A DNA stretch of 64,000 bases from Pelosinus fermentans (GTDB lineage Bacteria > Bacillota > Negativicutes > DSM-13327), in the NCBI GenBank assembly GCA_002434245.1, contig DJJR01000036.1, forward strand, positions 40,300-104,299, written 5' to 3'. The notes under the pieces are model-generated. The model searched no databases and had not been told where the DNA came from. It worked only from the letters and a program-made list of their open reading frames with translations. Numbering within the stretch: the first letter of the stretch is position 1; each line of letters starts with the position of its first letter. A program made the position numbers and the translations under genes. This document shows, piece after piece, positions 1-9,135 of the stretch.

Positions 1-2
1 AA

Positions 3-62
3 GATATTGGTGAATTTACGAGTATAACTATAAAAAATGAGGTTAGTGCACCGCCAAAATAG
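3..62 (+). CDS. C-terminal fragment of an upstream gene
   Basis: An open frame enters from the left edge and stops with TAG at 60-62, giving a 19-residue tail that begins DIGEFTSITIK. It is too short to identify. Related genomes often have yqfD or phoH just before pgpH. The tail does not resemble the end of PhoH as I know it, and YqfD is only a weak guess. Confidence 0.35.
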   Translation, partial: DIGEFTSITIKNEVSAPPK

Positions 63-103
63 AATTGATGATAGAGTTAAAATATGAAAAAGGGCTTGCA
101 TTT

Positions 104-112
104 TGCTATAAT
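104..112 (+). promoter_or_regulatory. possible extended -10 promoter before pgpH
   Basis: TGCTATAAT is an extended -10 element with a perfect TATAAT at 107-112, but there is no good -35 hexamer 17 bases upstream. It could drive the pgpH-ybeY-dgkA-cdd-era run. A 37-codon hydrophobic frame starts with ATG at 121, almost at the expected transcription start. Confidence 0.3.
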
Positions 113-120
113 CTGACAAG

Positions 121-234
121 ATGCCTAGGAAAGCCCTTTCTTCTCTTTTATTACTCATAGGAATGATCCTAGTTGGAAGTTCTTATAATGACGAGAACAA
201 GTGGTTAAGAATAGGATTTAGGGTAATGGGGTAA
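121..234 (+). CDS. possible 37-residue hydrophobic peptide
   Basis: This short frame begins MPRKALSSLLLLIGMILVG, one membrane-length hydrophobic stretch, and ends with a charged tail. No Shine-Dalgarno sequence precedes it. The ATG lies only about eight bases after a TATAAT box, so it would have to be translated from an almost leaderless transcript. It may be a chance frame in the pgpH leader. Confidence 0.18.
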   Translation: MPRKALSSLLLLIGMILVGSSYNDENKWLRIGFRVMG

Positions 235-309
235 ACTCTTATTGTTATTTATTGCCAAAGATCTGATTGTACATTGAATCTCATGTTGCTAAATATGGAG
301 TTGAAATTC

Positions 310-2493
310 GTGATATCATTAAATAATAAGTTGCGAGCATTTTTTACTCAGCCTACAAGTATATATGGAAAGCCAATTGCACGGCGACTTGTATTAGGAG
401 TAGCTTTTTTTCTGTTGTTCATGATTATTTTATCATCTGATTTTGTCTCGGATAAAGTATCTCTTGAAGTCGGACAAGTTAGTGAGCGTGATGTAATAGC
501 ACCAAGGACGGTTGCATATGTAGATGTAATAAAGACGAAAAAATTTGAAGATGAAGTCTTAGCCAGTGTAGCAAATGTCTATGATTTAGATGTTACTGCA
601 ATCGCTAAAGCCGAAGAAAATATAGGCATGATTTTTAACGAGGCAAAGCAAGTTGTAGGAAATAAGGAGCTAGTTTCAGCAGAACAAAAAAAAGAAAAAT
701 TACAGCAGGGGTTGCCGCTGCCATTGCCTAATAATGTTCTTGATGGATTAGTTCACCTTGATGCGGCATCAATGATCAATGCAGAGGAACAGTCTAAATC
801 TATTTTACGTAAATTCTTTCAGCGAGGTATTCGTGATGATGATTTAGATATTGCCAGAAAGCATATTGTAATTGAAACAGAAGAAATGGGTTTAGATAAA
901 AGGGTTGAGTCTGTAATAGCCGGAATTGGACAAGCACTATTAAAACCAAATTTTATTTTAAATGTTCGTGAAACGGACAAACGCAAACAGTCCGCTATAA
1001 ACAGTATGGAACCAGTACGGGAAACAGTAAAAAAAGGTCAGATAATGGTAAGACGCGGAGACATCGTCACTCCTGAACAAATTCACGCTGTAGAAGAATT
1101 AGGCTTATCTAAAGGGCATGTTAATGAAATGCGTATATTTGGGCTTGCCATTTTTGTTATAGCTGTCATGATTATTATTTTGGGATACATGTATCGGTTT
1201 GCTTACCCGATTTATATAAATGATTTACATTTAGTGTTATTAGGATTAATTACGCTGGTAACCTTATTACTGGGGAAGGCTGCTCATTATTATTCTGATT
1301 TTTCTGCTCCAATTGCTGCTGGAGCTCTTCTCGTTGCCATATTGATCGATGCTCGCCTAGGAGTAGTGATTAGTATTGCTTTAGCACTGTTATTTGGCAT
1401 TATTGTTGAACATGATTTACGAGCCGTATCAACAGTGCTAATTGGAAGCCTGATTGGTGTTTATAGTGTATCAAAGATGGCTCATGGTTATAGTCTGACA
1501 AAAACAGGAATTATCATTGCTGGCGTTAATTTTGTAGTGATTGGTGCCACTGGTTTCATTGAGCAATTAAATAGTTCACAAATTCTCATGCAAGGAGTAC
1601 AGGGTATTGTAAGCGGTATTGCAGCTTCTGTTATTACAACTGGGCTCCTACCTTATTTAGAAAATGCTTTTAATATCACTACACCCTTAAAGTTATTGGA
1701 CTTAGCGCAGCCTAATCATCCTTTGTTGCAACGTCTGCTTTTAGATGCTCCAGGAAGTTACCATCATAGCGTCTTAGTTGGAAATTTAGCAGAAACAGCT
1801 GCAGGTTATATCCAGGCAGATCCCGTCACTGTGCGCGTAGGGGCATATTATCATGATATTGGTAAAATTAAACGACCTTACTTTTTTGTGGAAAATCAAG
1901 CAGGGAATGAAAATCCTCATGATAAAATAGCACCTTCGTTAAGTACCTTAATTGTAACCTCACATATCAAAGATGGCGTTGATTTGTGCCGTGAGTATAA
2001 ATTGCCTCAGATTATTATTGATATTGTGCAACAGCATCATGGTACAATGTTAGTGTCCTATTTTTACAAAAGGGCCACCGAAAATGAGCATAGTGAATGC
2101 ATTATTGAGGCCGATTTTCGGTATGAAGGTCCACGTCCTCAGAGTAAAGAGGCAGCTCTTATTATGCTGGCGGATGCTTGTGAGGCGGCAGTACGATCCA
2201 TTGGCAAACCCAATAAAAATCGAATAGAAGCAACTGTTCGTAAAATCATTCGTGAACGATTACATGATGGGCAATTAGATGAATGCAATGTAACATTAAA
2301 GGACTTGAACGTAATCGGCGATGTATTTATTCGAGTTCTTTCCAGTATGTTTCATACCCGGATTGAATACCCCGATACATTGAAAGAGCTGGAGAGGAGA
2401 AAAGCAAAGAATGGAAATAGCAATAAGCAGTCCTCTGCAAAAGATGATAGTAACACTGGAAATGGAGCAGATAGTGAAATCGGTGTTAAATAA
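310..2493 (+). CDS. pgpH: PgpH-type HD-domain c-di-AMP phosphodiesterase (YqfF family)
   Basis: Membrane protein of about 727 residues in the 7TMR-HD family, whose characterised members hydrolyse the second messenger c-di-AMP. Visible in order: an N-terminal membrane segment, a long extracytoplasmic region, seven hydrophobic segments, then a cytoplasmic HD domain with YHHSV (about residue 482) and HDIGK (about 514), the metal-binding signature. GTG at 310 is preferred because GGAG lies at 297-300 with nine bases of spacing; the frame extends further upstream to TTG 274 and ATG 283 without a better site. The gene opens a tightly packed run to era. Its last 83 bases overlap ybeY in another frame. 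Confidence 0.94.
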   Translation: MISLNNKLRAFFTQPTSIYGKPIARRLVLGVAFFLLFMIILSSDFVSDKVSLEVGQVSERDVIAPRTVAYVDVIKTKKFEDEVLASVANVYDLDVTAIAKAEENIGMIFNEAKQVVGNKELVSAEQKKEKLQQGLPLPLPNNVLDGLVHLDAASMINAEEQSKSILRKFFQRGIRDDDLDIARKHIVIETEEMGLDKRVESVIAGIGQALLKPNFILNVRETDKRKQSAINSMEPVRETVKKGQIMVRRGDIVTPEQIHAVEELGLSKGHVNEMRIFGLAIFVIAVMIIILGYMYRFAYPIYINDLHLVLLGLITLVTLLLGKAAHYYSDFSAPIAAGALLVAILIDARLGVVISIALALLFGIIVEHDLRAVSTVLIGSLIGVYSVSKMAHGYSLTKTGIIIAGVNFVVIGATGFIEQLNSSQILMQGVQGIVSGIAASVITTGLLPYLENAFNITTPLKLLDLAQPNHPLLQRLLLDAPGSYHHSVLVGNLAETAAGYIQADPVTVRVGAYYHDIGKIKRPYFFVENQAGNENPHDKIAPSLSTLIVTSHIKDGVDLCREYKLPQIIIDIVQQHHGTMLVSYFYKRATENEHSECIIEADFRYEGPRPQSKEAALIMLADACEAAVRSIGKPNKNRIEATVRKIIRERLHDGQLDECNVTLKDLNVIGDVFIRVLSSMFHTRIEYPDTLKELERRKAKNGNSNKQSSAKDDSNTGNGADSEIGVK

Positions 2494-2878
2494 AACTGCT
2501 GAAGTCTATGGAATTGGGTCTCATACAGAGGTGAGTGTTGTCTTGGCTGATGATGGTTACATTCATCAGTTAAATCGACAATATCGAGGAAAAGACTGCT
2601 CTACTGATGTATTATCCTTTGCGTTAAATGAAGGAGAAGAGCCTCAAATCCTTAATGAACCAGAAGAGGTTTTACTAGGTGATATTATTATTTCTCTTGA
2701 AACCGCAGCGCGGCAAGCCGAGGAATATGGACATAGTTTAGAACGTGAATTAGCTTACTTAACAACTCATGGCATCTTACATCTGTTGGGATATGACCAT
2801 ATGACAGAGGATGAAAAAGCAGAAATGCGTCAGGAAGAAGAACATATCTTATTTTTGTTAGGCATTACTCGTGTATAA
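2411..2878 (+). CDS. ybeY: endoribonuclease YbeY
   Basis: Zinc-dependent endoribonuclease of 155 residues involved in 16S rRNA 3' processing and ribosome quality control. The hallmark three-His site is clear: HGILHLLGYDH near residue 120. TDVLSF, another family motif, lies near residue 65. The start inside pgpH is supported by a strong GGAGAGGAG at 2391-2399 and by N-terminal length similar to other YbeY proteins. Its TAA overlaps the ATG of dgkA by one base, so translation is probably coupled. Confidence 0.95.
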   Translation: MEIAISSPLQKMIVTLEMEQIVKSVLNKTAEVYGIGSHTEVSVVLADDGYIHQLNRQYRGKDCSTDVLSFALNEGEEPQILNEPEEVLLGDIIISLETAARQAEEYGHSLERELAYLTTHGILHLLGYDHMTEDEKAEMRQEEEHILFLLGITRV

Positions 2879-3231
2879 TGAGAAAGAAGCAAAGTTTGCT
2901 AATTTCCATTAAAAGTGCTTTTGAGGGGATCTATTATTGCGCTATCCATGAGCGCAATATGAAAATTCACATTGGAGCGGGGCTAACTGTAGGATTTTTA
3001 TCTTGGTGGCTTGCATTAGATAAATATGAAATACTGATCTTATTAGTAACTGTAGAAGGGGTATTAGTAGCTGAGATGATCAATACGGTTGTGGAAACGC
3101 TGGTGAATTTGATATCGCCAGAGCGTCATCCTCTGGCAAAAATAGCTAAAGATGTAGCTGCTGGAGCTGTTTTGATTACCGCTATATTTTCATTAGTTGT
3201 TGGGTATATGCTCTTTTTTTCAAAACTTTAA
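2878..3231 (+). CDS. dgkA: diacylglycerol kinase / undecaprenol kinase family protein
   Basis: Small integral-membrane lipid kinase of 117 residues with three predicted membrane helices. The family signature reads AEMINTVVETLVN followed by KIAKDVAAGAVL, containing the conserved Glu, Asn and Asp of the DgkA active site. Gram-positive members mostly phosphorylate undecaprenol, recycling the cell-wall lipid carrier; assignment to that substrate is from the family and genomic position. It is translationally coupled to ybeY through a TAATG overlap. Confidence 0.92.
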   Translation: MRKKQSLLISIKSAFEGIYYCAIHERNMKIHIGAGLTVGFLSWWLALDKYEILILLVTVEGVLVAEMINTVVETLVNLISPERHPLAKIAKDVAAGAVLITAIFSLVVGYMLFFSKL

Positions 3232-3251
3232 AAAAGGTAAAGGGGCGTATT

Positions 3252-3656
3252 ATGAAAAAATTAATTCAAGCAGCAAAATCTGGAAGAGAGTGTGCTTATG
3301 TGCCTTATTCAAACTTTAAAGTGGGTGCTGCAGTATTAACAAAGAATGGAAAGATATATACCGGCTGTAATGTTGAAAATGCTTCTTATGGCTTGTCTAA
3401 TTGTGCAGAACGTACAGCTATTTTTAAGGCTGTTTCTGAAGGACATCAAGAATTGACAGCGATAGCTATTGTGGCGGATACGATAAAGCCTGTAGCGCCT
3501 TGCGGAGCTTGCAGGCAGGTAATGTCTGAGTTTGGTATTAGTAAAGTGATTATGAGTAATCTGCAAGAGGAAGAATACATTGTTACTTTAGAAGAGTTAT
3601 TACCCTATTCCTTTGAAAAAAAACATTTGTCAGGAGAAAAGAATTATGGAAGTTAA
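3252..3656 (+). CDS. cdd: cytidine deaminase
   Basis: Homotetramer-type cytidine deaminase of 134 residues that converts cytidine or deoxycytidine to uridine or deoxyuridine in pyrimidine salvage. The zinc site is complete: NCAERTAIF with the Cys and the catalytic Glu, and PCGACRQVM with the second Cys pair. AAAGGTAAAGGGGCG precedes the ATG. The 3' end overlaps era by 11 bases, keeping the gene inside the same operon. Confidence 0.95.
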   Translation: MKKLIQAAKSGRECAYVPYSNFKVGAAVLTKNGKIYTGCNVENASYGLSNCAERTAIFKAVSEGHQELTAIAIVADTIKPVAPCGACRQVMSEFGISKVIMSNLQEEEYIVTLEELLPYSFEKKHLSGEKNYGS

Positions 3657-4542
3657 TAAGGATCATAAGTCAGGGTTTGTTTCAGTAATTGGCAGACCAA
3701 ATGTTGGTAAATCTACTTTAATTAATAGTCTTATTGGGCAGAAAGTCGTCATTATGTCAGATAAACCTCAGACTACGCGTAATAAGATTATGTGTGTTCT
3801 TACACTCGATGATGCACAAATTTTATTTATTGATACGCCTGGTATACATAAACCTAAGCATAAATTAGGCGAATACATGCTTAAAGCAGCAGAAAACACG
3901 CTGCGTGAAGTAGACGTCATTTTTTTTGTTGTAGATGCTACTGAGGATATTGGTGGAGGCGAGCGATACATACTGGAATTATTATCACTAGTTAAAACAC
4001 CAGTTATTTTAGTAGTCAATAAAATTGATAAGATCGAAAAAACCAAACTGCTGCCAATCATACAAAAGTATTCTGCTTGTTATGATTTTGTAGGTGTGGT
4101 ACCTATTTCTGCGATGGAACATACCAATCTGGATGGTTTGATTATAGAAGTGAAAAAATATTTAGAACCTGGTCCTCAATATTATCCGGATGATATGATT
4201 ACAGATCAGCCGGAACGTTTGGTAATTGCCGAGATGATTCGAGAGAAAGTTCTTCATGCTACAAGAGATGAAATTCCCCATTCTATTGCTGTGGATATTG
4301 AGGAAATCACAACTAGAGCTAATGAAGATTTATACATCCGTGCTGTGGTTTATGTAGAACGGGAATCTCAGAAAGGAATTGTAATTGGTGCTAAAGGACA
4401 ATTGCTAAAAGAAGTGGGGAAGCTGGCACGGATTGATATTGAAAATCTTTTAGGATCAAAAATATTTTTAGATTTATGGGTTAAAGTGAAAAAAGACTGG
4501 CGTAATAAAGAAGGCAGCCTGCGAAGCTTTGGTTATGAGTAA
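3646..4542 (+). CDS. era: GTPase Era
   Basis: Essential ribosome-assembly GTPase of 298 residues that binds the 3' end of 16S rRNA. The G domain has GRPNVGKST (G1), DTPG (G3) and NKID (G4). The C-terminal KH domain contains GIVIGAKGQLLKEVG. The start chosen is ATG 3646, which has GGAG at 3633-3636 and gives a normal Era N-terminus; an in-frame ATG at 3613 would add an unlikely tail. Era and YbeY both act on 16S maturation and lie in one operon. Confidence 0.97.
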   Translation: MEVNKDHKSGFVSVIGRPNVGKSTLINSLIGQKVVIMSDKPQTTRNKIMCVLTLDDAQILFIDTPGIHKPKHKLGEYMLKAAENTLREVDVIFFVVDATEDIGGGERYILELLSLVKTPVILVVNKIDKIEKTKLLPIIQKYSACYDFVGVVPISAMEHTNLDGLIIEVKKYLEPGPQYYPDDMITDQPERLVIAEMIREKVLHATRDEIPHSIAVDIEEITTRANEDLYIRAVVYVERESQKGIVIGAKGQLLKEVGKLARIDIENLLGSKIFLDLWVKVKKDWRNKEGSLRSFGYE

Positions 4543-4583
4543 AAGTTGATCGCTACAAACTTCATTAGATAATTATTTGCTGT

Positions 4584-4611
4584 GGCTGTCACATTGTGAT
4601 AGCCATTCTTT
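4584..4611 (+). terminator. possible terminator after era
   Basis: GGCTGTCA (4584-4591) pairs with TGATAGCC (4597-4604), with one G-T wobble and a five-base loop, followed by ATTCTTTATT. The T-tract is weak, so termination may be partial. The remaining bases up to the next gene hold no recognisable feature. Confidence 0.4.
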
Positions 4612-4829
4612 ATTGACCGAAATGCTACAAGATGGTATCATTTGTAAAGAAGGTGAAATCGGTCTTTATGTTGGAAGGGGTTAATATTATTATGACAATT
4701 TGGGTTATAATAAATTAAGGGATAAATCATTGAACGTTTTCTAGTTAGATAAATTGTTTTTTCCATGTTATATTGCAAGAATTGCATAGGAAGCATTAAG
4801 ACTAGTTTTCACTGCCGAACCGTAATATT

Positions 4830-6179
4830 TTGAGGGAGAGATGCGCTATCGAGTCGCCTTTATATAGCTCGCTAAGTTTATTGGCAGCTTTTTTATTGGT
4901 TTTACTAAATGGTTTTTTTGTAGTTGCAGAATTTTCTTTGGTGAAGATTCGTAAAACTCGTATAGAAGAATTAGTACAGCAAGGGAATTCACGAGCTGAA
5001 CTAGCATTAAAAATTATATCTTCGTTAGATACGTATCTAAGCGCAATTCAATTGGGGATTACACTTGCTTCATTGGCTTTAGGTTGGATTGGGGAACCTG
5101 CCATGTCCTCTATTTTACAGCCTTTAATATTTGCCTATTTACCAGGATCACAATTAGTATTACACACCATAACAGTTGCTATTGGATTTACTATTATTAC
5201 TTTGCTGCATGTAGTGATCGGTGAATTGATTCCGAAGTCACTGGCTATTCAAAAAGCGGAAAGCATGCTGCTTTGGGTAGTATGGCCATTATATATATTC
5301 CATAAAATCGGTTATCCTGTGATTACGCTGTTTGATCATACTGCTTGGTTTTTCCTGAAACTTTTAGGTGTCAAGCCAACGAGTGAATCTGACTTAGCTC
5401 ATTCGGAAGAAGAACTAAGGATGATTGTTAGCGCCAGCCACCGAGGCGGGGTACTAGATCAAATGGAAAGCGATCTTCTAGATAATGTTTTTGATTTTGC
5501 TGATCGTTTAGCACGTGAGGTTATGGTACCTCGTCAAGATATTGTTTGTTTATTTGCAGATGACTCATACGAAGAAAACATAAAAGTAGTCCGTGAAACG
5601 CATCATACTCGTTTTCCATTATGTTTAGAAGATAAAGATCATATTATGGGCATGATCCATCTTAGAGATCTAATGGACTTCGATCTTTGCAATACAGAGC
5701 AAAAAGATTTAACAACGATTATGAGGGAAATATTGGTAATTCCCGAAGGCATGTCAGTAGCTAAAATCTTACAGATGATGCGGCGCAAGCGTATTCATCT
5801 TGCGGTTGTGGTTGATGAATACGGCGGTACTGCGGGACTTGTTGCCATGGAAGATATTATTGAAGAAATCGTTGGTGATATTAAAGATGAGCACGATGAA
5901 TTGATTCAACCAGAAATTCAACGTATGCCTGATAATACCTATGAATTTGATGGCAGAGTATTGTTAGAGGATGTAGCGGATTTATTAAATATTCGTTTGG
6001 AAGAACATGAAGAGGATACCATTGGCGGATATATATTTGGCGTATTAGGGCGTCGTCCTGAGATTGGGGATGAGGTAACAATTGGTGAATATAGCTTCAT
6101 TCTGCTGCAAGTCAATGGTTTTCGTGTAGTTCGGGTAAAAGCTCTGCCTCTACCTAAAATGGATGAGAGTGAAGCTTAG
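4830..6179 (+). CDS. CNNM/CorC-type membrane protein (DUF21, CBS pair, CorC_HlyC)
   Basis: Membrane protein of up to 449 residues. The N-terminal DUF21 domain has hydrophobic helices and the motif NGFFVVAEFSLVK. A CBS pair follows (about residues 220-345, ending AGLVAMEDIIEEIVGDI), then a C-terminal CorC/HlyC domain. The family is linked to Mg2+ or other cation transport, often annotated as hemolysin-related; substrate cannot be read here. The start is odd. TTG 4830 is the only ordinary start near the right length but lacks a ribosome site. GAGGGAG at 4832-4838 is spaced nine bases from an ATC at 4848, and the nearby ATG 4841 is out of frame. Confidence 0.88.
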   Translation: MRERCAIESPLYSSLSLLAAFLLVLLNGFFVVAEFSLVKIRKTRIEELVQQGNSRAELALKIISSLDTYLSAIQLGITLASLALGWIGEPAMSSILQPLIFAYLPGSQLVLHTITVAIGFTIITLLHVVIGELIPKSLAIQKAESMLLWVVWPLYIFHKIGYPVITLFDHTAWFFLKLLGVKPTSESDLAHSEEELRMIVSASHRGGVLDQMESDLLDNVFDFADRLAREVMVPRQDIVCLFADDSYEENIKVVRETHHTRFPLCLEDKDHIMGMIHLRDLMDFDLCNTEQKDLTTIMREILVIPEGMSVAKILQMMRRKRIHLAVVVDEYGGTAGLVAMEDIIEEIVGDIKDEHDELIQPEIQRMPDNTYEFDGRVLLEDVADLLNIRLEEHEEDTIGGYIFGVLGRRPEIGDEVTIGEYSFILLQVNGFRVVRVKALPLPKMDESEA

Positions 6180-6269
6180 CTATAAAAGAAGATACTATAG
6201 GAAGGAGGTTTATAAGGCGAGAAGTTGGAAGGGCGTATCAAAAAAATATGTGCGAAGGGATGATGTCAA

Positions 6270-6401
6270 GTGTTGTTACGGGATTTAATGTGGGAAGTTT
6301 TCCAAAGCACCGGACAAATTGAAGCATATTTGATCTATCGTTCATGCACTGAATCTAACGTGATACCTGAAACACCACCAGTTACTAAGATCGGCTTATA
6401 A
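6270..6401 (+). CDS. yqzL: YqzL-family small protein
   Basis: A 43-codon gene starting GTG 6270, with AGGGA at 6256-6260 spaced nine bases. The segment LMWEVFQSTGQIEAYLIYR matches the YqzL pattern as I recall it (a short Trp-x-Val-Phe, Thr-Gly, Tyr-Leu peptide). YqzL genes typically sit between era and recO, as here. The function is unknown. The rest of the 332-base gap holds a strong AAGGAGG near 6200 without a convincing longer reading frame behind it. Confidence 0.8.
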   Translation: MLLRDLMWEVFQSTGQIEAYLIYRSCTESNVIPETPPVTKIGL

Positions 6402-6511
6402 TCTCTTGGAATTAAAATCTTATAGCTTTAAACAAAATAGGGGCGTAAGCATTGTGAACGCCTCTTACATATTCAAATTATATTTTAGGCAGTAGGTTAA
6501 TTGAGGGAAAT

Positions 6512-7264
6512 ATGGCACAATATCAAACAGAAGCCATCTTGGTTGCAGCACGTGATTGGGGTGAAGCGGATAAGATGGTAACTTTATTTTCTCGGGAGCA
6601 TGGTAAGATTATTGCTTTTGCCAATGGAGCTAGGCGGCCTAAGAGCCCCTTAGCTGGTGGCATGCAGCTTTTTACTCATATGGATGTAAGGGTGGTTTCG
6701 GGGAAAAACTATGATTCTGTGAAGCAATGTGAGATGAAAAATTCTTTTCGTCAAGTACAAGAGGATTTTAACTGTATGGCTTATGGTACATTTATTGCAG
6801 AACTAGTAGCAGAACTTTGTCCGGAAAAGCAGCCTGAACCTCAAGTATTTGATTTGTTATTAGAAGTATTAAAAATACTTCCTATGCGTAATCCGCGAAT
6901 GGTAGCCCTGGCTTGGGCTTGGCAAATGCTATTTATTATGGGATATTATCCTGACTTTAAGCAATGTGTTATTTGTGGACAGGCCTTAGTATTACCTGGT
7001 TATTTTTGTTTTTTAAATGGAGGCTGCATCTGCTCGAATTGTAACCATGGGAATCTGCCAGAAGTGAATGGAAAAATAGTTGATTTTATTGATTGTTTAT
7101 TACATGTCAACTGGAAAAATCCAGTTGAATTTACTGTAAGTGGCGCAGTTTTAATGCAAACAGAGAAAATCTTGATGGAGTATTTGACGCAATGTTTGGA
7201 CAAGCCACTTAAATCTATGAAGTTTATAAAGCAAGTTGCTGATGTAATGCAAAATGAAAAATGA
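6512..7264 (+). CDS. recO: DNA repair protein RecO
   Basis: Recombination mediator of 250 residues that works with RecF/RecR to load RecA at gaps. It has the N-terminal OB-fold start (YQTEAILVAARDWGEADKMV) and a central zinc finger with CVICG near residue 150 and CICSNC about 20 residues later. Its position behind era-yqzL is conserved in Firmicutes. No terminator is obvious between it and the next gene. Confidence 0.93.
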   Translation: MAQYQTEAILVAARDWGEADKMVTLFSREHGKIIAFANGARRPKSPLAGGMQLFTHMDVRVVSGKNYDSVKQCEMKNSFRQVQEDFNCMAYGTFIAELVAELCPEKQPEPQVFDLLLEVLKILPMRNPRMVALAWAWQMLFIMGYYPDFKQCVICGQALVLPGYFCFLNGGCICSNCNHGNLPEVNGKIVDFIDCLLHVNWKNPVEFTVSGAVLMQTEKILMEYLTQCLDKPLKSMKFIKQVADVMQNEK

Positions 7265-7371
7265 GAGCAGCTAAAAGTTGTTGCCAGAATAATGTAATAA
7301 ACTGGAGTTTTTGAATAAGGATTATCACTATTGGAAATAATAACAAAAACATTTCTTAGGAGGATTTCATT

Positions 7372-7830
7372 ATGGAAGAAATAACATTAGAAAAAATTGA
7401 TATTATACGTGGACGTACGGGGCTTTCCTATCGAGAGGCTAAAGAAGCATTAGAGCGGAATCAAGGAATTTTACTTGATACGTTAATCGAATTAGATGAG
7501 AAAAAAGAAACAAACTGGACAGAAGGGTTTTCTGTACGATCGGGAGAAGTGATTGACAAGGTAAAGGCTCTTATCCATGAAGGTAATGTTAATAAAATTA
7601 GTATAAAGAGTGAAGGACGTACCTTAGTTGAAATTCCTGTAACACTTGGCGCTCTGGGAGCTGTAGTGTTACCGCAAATTGCAGCATTAGGAGTATTGAT
7701 AGCAATGTTTAAACGGTGCAGTATCGAAGTTGTGCGCAATGATGGCAGCACTACAGAGACGACAATATCAGATGATGATACAGCCGTTGATGAAGAAAAG
7801 AATGATTTTCATAAAAATAGTGGACTTTAG
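7372..7830 (+). CDS. DUF4342 protein with UBA-like N-terminus
   Basis: Protein of 152 residues. Residues 1-45 look like a UBA/TS-N helical domain (IIRGRTGLSYREAKEALE, similar to the EF-Ts N-terminus). Residues 55-130 match DUF4342, with one hydrophobic stretch (LGALGAVVLPQIAALGVLIA) that may touch the membrane. The tail is acidic. AGGAGG lies seven to eight bases before the ATG. Function is unknown. Confidence 0.75.
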   Translation: MEEITLEKIDIIRGRTGLSYREAKEALERNQGILLDTLIELDEKKETNWTEGFSVRSGEVIDKVKALIHEGNVNKISIKSEGRTLVEIPVTLGALGAVVLPQIAALGVLIAMFKRCSIEVVRNDGSTTETTISDDDTAVDEEKNDFHKNSGL

Positions 7831-7846
7831 ACGCTGCTATATACCA

Positions 7847-7875
7847 TTGACAATATAAATAACTTTTGTTATGAT
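7847..7875 (+). promoter_or_regulatory. sigma-A promoter for the glyQS leader
   Basis: TTGACA (7847-7852), a 17-base spacer, and TATGAT (7870-7875). Transcription would start near 7882, just before the T-box leader. Confidence 0.8.
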
Positions 7876-7884
7876 TTTAACTAA

Positions 7885-8146
7885 ATTAAGGCAATGAAGG
7901 AAAAAAGTAGCCTGGTGTTTTTTAGCGAGTCAGGGATGGTGCAAGCTTGGCAATGTAATAGGTGAAAGGCATTCCTAAGCCGTAAGAGGAAATTCTGCAC
8001 ATGCGCTCAATGGAGCCTTTTTTGTGGAAGAGTAAAACTTGCTATAACTTAAGGTGGATCATGTTTTCATGGTCAATCAGGGTGGAACCGCGGGAAAACC
8101 TCTCGTCCCTGTAACGATATGTTACTGTGGACAGGGAGGTTTTTAT
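7885..8146 (+). promoter_or_regulatory. T-box leader controlling glyQS
   Basis: The conserved T-box sequence AGGGTGGAACCGCGGG lies at 8079-8094. A terminator follows: TCCCTGT (8106-8112) pairs with ACAGGGA (8131-8137), ahead of GG and a T-run. The T-box can instead pair with the upstream half to form the antiterminator. A GGC triplet at 7968-7970 is a candidate glycine specifier codon. Uncharged tRNA-Gly is expected to allow readthrough into glyQ. The stem I structure was not folded in full, so the specifier is tentative. Confidence 0.9.
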
Positions 8147-8257
8147 TTGTAAACAAGCAGTCGCATACGTTTTATTTGCATCAGCAAGGTGAGGATTGCA
8201 TCTTGGCAGAAACTTGATGTAGATTAAGTTTTTACTATTAAAGGAGGCGTATTATTA

Positions 8258-9133
8258 GTGACTTTTCAAGAGATTATTTTGACACTGCAAAATTTTTGGG
8301 CTGGGCAAAAATGTATTTTAATGCAACCGTATGATGTGGAAAAGGGTGCAGGTACAATGAATCCTGCTACTTTTTTACGAGCTTTAGGACCAGAACCTTG
8401 GAATGTTGCATATGTGGAACCTTCGCGTCGTCCTGCAGATGGACGTTATGGAGATAATCCTAATCGTTTGTTGCAGCATCATCAATTTCAAGTTATTATG
8501 AAACCTTCACCTGCAAATATTCAAGAACTTTATTTAGAAAGTTTGGTAGGTTTAGGAATTGATCCCAGTCAGCATGATATTCGTTTTGTTGAAGATAACT
8601 GGGAATCTCCAACCTTAGGGGCATGGGGACTTGGCTGGGAAGTATGGTTAGATGGTATGGAAATTACCCAATTTACTTATTTCCAGCAAGTTGGCAGTAT
8701 TGATGTAAAACCTGTTTCTGTGGAAATTACCTATGGTTTAGAGCGTTTGGCAATGTATATTCAAGGAAAAGAGAACGTGTATGAGCTAGAATGGGTAGAC
8801 GGCATTACCTATGGCGATGTGTTTCACCGTAATGAAGTAGAACAATCTCATTATAATTTTGAAATTGCTGATACGGATTTACTGTTCCAGTTATTTGATA
8901 TGTATGAAAAAGAAGCCATCCGAGTCATTGAAGCAGGTTATGTATTACCCGCCTATGATTATGTGTTAAAATGCTCTCATACTTTTAATCTATTAGATGC
9001 CCGTGGTGCGATTAGTGTTAGTGAACGTACCGGTTTTATTGGAAGAGTTCGTAATATGGCGAGATTATGCGCACAAGGCTATTTAGAACAACGAGAAAAA
9101 CTAGGCTTTCCCTTGCTTAAGGAGGGTAAATAA
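8258..9133 (+). CDS. glyQ: glycyl-tRNA synthetase alpha subunit
   Basis: Catalytic alpha subunit of the bacterial alpha2beta2 glycyl-tRNA synthetase, 291 residues. Class II features include [16 protein letters not shown] near the start and a C-terminal [19 protein letters not shown] 8258 follows AAAGGAGG. It is induced through the T-box just upstream and lies two bases before glyS. Confidence 0.97.
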   Translation: MTFQEIILTLQNFWAGQKCILMQPYDVEKGAGTMNPATFLRALGPEPWNVAYVEPSRRPADGRYGDNPNRLLQHHQFQVIMKPSPANIQELYLESLVGLGIDPSQHDIRFVEDNWESPTLGAWGLGWEVWLDGMEITQFTYFQQVGSIDVKPVSVEITYGLERLAMYIQGKENVYELEWVDGITYGDVFHRNEVEQSHYNFEIADTDLLFQLFDMYEKEAIRVIEAGYVLPAYDYVLKCSHTFNLLDARGAISVSERTGFIGRVRNMARLCAQGYLEQREKLGFPLLKEGK

Positions 9134-9135
9134 TT

